From assembly GCF_015711605.1 (NCBI RefSeq), contig NZ_JABTEZ010000004.1, forward strand, positions 744,001 through 808,000: a stretch of 64,000 bases of DNA. The letters run 5' to 3'. Of this stretch, positions 61,503-64,000 are shown piece after piece. Within the stretch, counting starts at the first letter, position 1, and every line of letters begins with the position of its first letter. This DNA comes from Planomonospora sp. ID67723. GTDB lineage: Bacteria; Actinomycetota; Actinomycetes; Streptosporangiales; Streptosporangiaceae. The notes under the pieces are model-generated. The model was given only the letters and a program-made list of their open reading frames with translations, did not search any database and was not told the origin of the DNA. The position numbers were made by a program, and so were the translations under genes.

Positions 61503-62045
61503 TCAGACCCGGTCCAACGGCCGGTGCGGAAGAGGCGGCAGCTCCACCCCGATCACGTCGCCCGGCCGCACCTCGCCCCCGGCCACCACCACGCCCATGA
61601 CCCCCGCCCTGCGGACCAGCCGCCCGGTCTCGTCCCGGCCCACCACCCGCTTCAGCAGACCCGGCTGGAAGCCGTCGATCTGCAGGCACGGGTTCCGCAG
61701 GCCCGTCACCTCCACCACGGCCTCGGCGCCCAGCCGCAACAACGCGCCGACCGGCAGTGCCGGCAGATCCACACCCCGGGTGGTCACGTTCTCCCCCATC
61801 TCGCCGGCGGCCACCCGGAATCCCTCCGCCTCCAGTTCGTCGTGGAGCTCGGCCTGCAGCAGGTGGACCTGCCGCAGGTTGGGCCGGGTGGGATCCTGCG
61901 CCACCCGGGACCGGTGTTTCACCGTCACCCCGAGGTGCGCGTCACCCTCCACTCCAAGCCCCGCCAGCAGCCGGATGGCCGGCTCGTTGTACTTGCTGAA
62001 GGTGTGGCCGCCACTGCGGCTCACCGCCGTCACCGTCGCTCCCAC
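61503..62045 (-). CDS. MOSC-domain protein
   Basis: A 180-residue MOSC protein, the C-terminal-like domain of molybdenum-cofactor sulfurases. The early block GGHTFSKYNEPAIRLLAGLG and the GDAHLGVT segment are standard. The conserved Cys, thought to bind cofactor sulfur or molybdenum, is in VTGLRNPCLQIDGFQPG. Such stand-alone proteins detoxify or transfer sulfur through the cofactor. Divergent from the recombinase; copy 3 of the 19-bp element lies between them. Confidence 0.88.
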   Translation of the reverse strand: MGATVTAVSRSGGHTFSKYNEPAIRLLAGLGVEGDAHLGVTVKHRSRVAQDPTRPNLRQVHLLQAELHDELEAEGFRVAAGEMGENVTTRGVDLPALPVGALLRLGAEAVVEVTGLRNPCLQIDGFQPGLLKRVVGRDETGRLVRRAGVMGVVVAGGEVRPGDVIGVELPPLPHRPLDRV

Positions 62046-62112
62046 TGCGGAACCGCCTTCTCTTGTCGTCGGAGGTCGGCATCCTACGAGGTTGTTCTGA
62101 AACAGACAGCTT

Positions 62113-62131
62113 CCTTTACGATGTAGATCAC
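62113..62131 (+). promoter_or_regulatory. Copy 3 of 19-bp shared element
   Basis: CCTTTACGATGTAGATCAC, 24 bases before the recombinase ATG in the divergent MOSC/recombinase region. The central A of the dyad core is G here (TACG-A-TGTA), so the inverted repeat is slightly degraded. It points the same way as copies 1 and 2. Confidence 0.5.
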
Positions 62132-62154
62132 AAGATGAAGGTAAGATCGGCGGA

Positions 62155-63132
62155 ATGAGCGTGCCGGCCGTACCCGACGAAGCGCCGCGCCCCGCCGTCG
62201 AGCCGGCGCGCGATCCTTACCGGGTCTACCTCGACTCCCTCACCAGCCCTGAGTCCCGCCGCGCCATGCGCGGCTGCCTGGACCGCCTGGCGGCGCTCAT
62301 CTCCGACGGCCAGGCGCCCTCCGGAGCCGGCCAGCCCTGGCACCTGCTGCGTTACGAGCACACCGTGCGCCTGCGCGCCCTCATGGCCGAGCGCGGCTGG
62401 TCCCCCGCCTACGTCAACAAGCATCTGGTCGCGCTGCGCCGGGTGCTGCGCGAGGCCTGGCGGCTGGGCCAGATGACGGCCGAGGACTACCAGCGGGCCG
62501 CCGACCTGCCGACACTGGAACACACCCGCCTGCCCACCGGCCAGCACGTTCCCGCAGAGGTCGTGGGCGCAGCCCTGGCCGCCTGCGACGGCGACGACTC
62601 TCCCGCCGGGACCCGCGACGCCGCGCTGCTCGCGGTGCTCTACTCCACCGGTTGCCGGCGGGCCGAGATCGCCGGGCTGACCCTTGCCGACTACGACCCC
62701 GGCTCACGCTCCCTGCGGGTGCGCGGCAAGCGAGACAAGGAACGCATGGTCTACCTCACCACCCAGGCCGTCGGCCGGCTGGAGCGGTGGCTGGCCGTAC
62801 GCGGCCGGCGGACCGGGGCCCTGTTCTGCCCCATCGGCAGGCACGGATCGCTGCGGGTGCGCGACGGCGGGCCCGCGGCCATGACGGGGCAGGCGGTCGC
62901 CGACATCCTGACCCGGCGCCTGGCCCAGGCCGGAGCCATGCCGCGCACCCCCCACGACTTCCGGCGCACCTTCATCGGAGAGCTCCTGGACGCGGGCGTG
63001 GACCTGGCCACCGCACAGGCGCTCGTCGGCCACTCCTCCCCCGCCACCACCGCACGCTACGACCGCCGCCCCGAACGACGCCGCCGCGAGGCCGTCGACA
63101 GGATCGCCCTCCCGCCGCCCCGACCCCTGTGA
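62155..63132 (+). CDS. Tyrosine recombinase/site-specific integrase (XerC/D-like)
   Basis: A 325-residue tyrosine recombinase. The N-terminal SAM-like core-binding domain (about 20-120) precedes the catalytic domain: first Arg in YSTGCRRAEIAGLTL, Lys in VRGKRDKERMVYL, HxxR in TPHDFRRTFIGEL, His in ALVGHSSPATTARYDRR with nucleophile Tyr in ARYDRR. All active-site residues are kept. It resembles Xer-like enzymes more than phage integrases, but no excisionase, attachment site or element boundary is visible, so its target is unknown. Confidence 0.88.
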   Translation: MSVPAVPDEAPRPAVEPARDPYRVYLDSLTSPESRRAMRGCLDRLAALISDGQAPSGAGQPWHLLRYEHTVRLRALMAERGWSPAYVNKHLVALRRVLREAWRLGQMTAEDYQRAADLPTLEHTRLPTGQHVPAEVVGAALAACDGDDSPAGTRDAALLAVLYSTGCRRAEIAGLTLADYDPGSRSLRVRGKRDKERMVYLTTQAVGRLERWLAVRGRRTGALFCPIGRHGSLRVRDGGPAAMTGQAVADILTRRLAQAGAMPRTPHDFRRTFIGELLDAGVDLATAQALVGHSSPATTARYDRRPERRRREAVDRIALPPPRPL

Positions 63133-63166
63133 GCGCGGAGGCGGCGACACGGCGGGCGGACCGGGC

Positions 63167-63874
63167 TCACTCCTCGATCGCTCCGCCCACCGCCCGCAGA
63201 TGGTCGCGGAAGGTCAGGGACGGCGTTCGCCGCCGCTGGGCGAGGTAGGTGTCGAACCGCACCTGGTCGCGCAGGGAGACACCGGCACGGATCCGTTCGG
63301 CTTGCCGCCGCTCGGTGTCGCGGATCGTCTCCGCAAGCGCGAAGAGACTCTCCGCGTGGGCGGCCGGCACGAAGAGCACCCCGTCGTCGTCGCCCAGGGC
63401 CAGGTCCTGCGGGCCTACGGTCCACTCCCCCACGCTGGCGGCCTCCAGCGCGTCGCCGGGGCGTGCGTCAAGGCGTTGCGGACCGGTGGGCAGCGCGCCC
63501 AGGCTGAAAACAGGCAGCCCGATCTCTCGTATGTCAGCCGTGTCGCGGTGCAGTCCCCACACCACGACTCCCTGCAATCCGGCGGTCCGAGCCTCCAGCA
63601 CCACGAGATCCCCGACGCAGCTCTCATCGAGCCGCCCGCCGTTGTCGGCCACCAGGACGTCGCCCGGCGCGGCCCTTTCGAACGCCTCCAGGAAGACGTC
63701 GACACTGCCGGCGTGCCGAGCCGGAGACACACGCCCGGCCAGGCGGCTGCCGGGCACCACGGCACGCATGGGCGCCGGAGCGCAGCGCACCGGGATCCGG
63801 GCGCGGATGCACGCGTCCGCCAGATGCGCGGTGGTCAGCGCAGCGAACCGCTGCCGGAGTTCTCGGTGGTCCAT
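63167..63874 (-). CDS. RraA-like/HMG aldolase-fold protein
   Basis: A 235-residue protein of the RraA/dimethylmenaquinone-methyltransferase-like fold. TAHLADACIRARIPVRCAPA, the loop GDVLVADNGGRLDESCVGDL and ARTAGLQGVVVWGLHRDTAD are the typical blocks; the Asp/Arg in these loops bind metal and substrate in 4-hydroxy-4-methyl-2-oxoglutarate aldolases. It may be an aldolase or an RraA-type RNase E modulator. ATG at 63874 with GAGAGGAC upstream. The last 125 bases of the window hold no further gene. Confidence 0.85.
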   Translation of the reverse strand: MDHRELRQRFAALTTAHLADACIRARIPVRCAPAPMRAVVPGSRLAGRVSPARHAGSVDVFLEAFERAAPGDVLVADNGGRLDESCVGDLVVLEARTAGLQGVVVWGLHRDTADIREIGLPVFSLGALPTGPQRLDARPGDALEAASVGEWTVGPQDLALGDDDGVLFVPAAHAESLFALAETIRDTERRQAERIRAGVSLRDQVRFDTYLAQRRRTPSLTFRDHLRAVGGAIEE

Positions 63875-64000
63875 GGGATGTCCTCTCATGGCTCTCTTCA
63901 CGGCTCGCTGCGTCCGGTTCTCCGCGTCGCCGCCCTGAAGGGCACGGTATCCCGGACACCCGGGGGGAGCGGAACACCCCAAAGCGCCGCAGAACGTCCG

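Noticed and set aside
1-64000. CRISPR arrays, tRNA, rRNA and riboswitches
   Set aside because: Read for regular repeat-spacer patterns, tRNA arms and known leader structures; none was visible by eye, though a covariance-model search was not possible.

Overview
The window is about 70 percent G+C, with GTG and TTG starts, purine-rich ribosome sites, many 4-bp stop/start overlaps and paralogous STAS/RsbW and histidine-kinase genes. This points to a filamentous high-GC actinobacterium, probably of the Streptosporangiales type; the exact taxon is inference. It reads as chromosomal housekeeping and accessory DNA. No rRNA, tRNA, CRISPR array, phage module or biosynthetic megacluster was seen.

Layout. 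1-11 kb: edge of an ECF sigma gene, NhaA antiporter, HAD phosphatase-ATPase fusion, chemoreceptor, amidohydrolase and secreted proteins. 11-15.4 kb: a class I lysyl-tRNA synthetase-like gene with a degenerate KMSKS loop, two coupled nucleotidyltransferases and a methyltransferase. 15.4-18.3 kb: two large uncharacterised genes in tandem. 18.4-20.2 kb: a decayed patch with a glycosyltransferase relic and two kinase relics around an intact STAS gene. 20.3-34.9 kb: regulator/enzyme pairs with clear operators (MarR with MFS pump and gutted wrbA, TetR with SDR, TetR with methyltransferase, RpiR with a peptide and zinc ribbon), plus an 806-residue PAS/GAF kinase. 35-44 kb: DASS anion transporter, STAS protein, single-chain acyl-CoA carboxylase, a CmtR-like/CDF/DUF3703 metal operon and a frameshifted metallo-beta-lactamase/rhodanese gene. 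44-52.9 kb: alpha/beta hydrolase, an ABC-2 exporter with divergent DesK/NarL two-component system, a GAF kinase and a small secreted protein. 53-57.3 kb: an IS5-family element, an 80-bp hairpin MITE, a WD40 protein, a deleted inverted copy of the same IS and a WD40 relic. 57.4-64 kb: anchored protein, RsbW/RsbV pair, Lrp/LysE pair, SMP-30 lactonase, MOSC protein, tyrosine recombinase and RraA-like protein.

The most unusual signals are: a 19-bp element (CCTTTACRATGTAGATYAY) in three divergent promoters tens of kilobases apart; the LysRS-like/nucleotidyltransferase operon; the RpiR/peptide/zinc-ribbon unit with two GGAAT-N3-ATTCC dyads; the MarR-nitroreductase fusion; and the IS/MITE/WD40 island.
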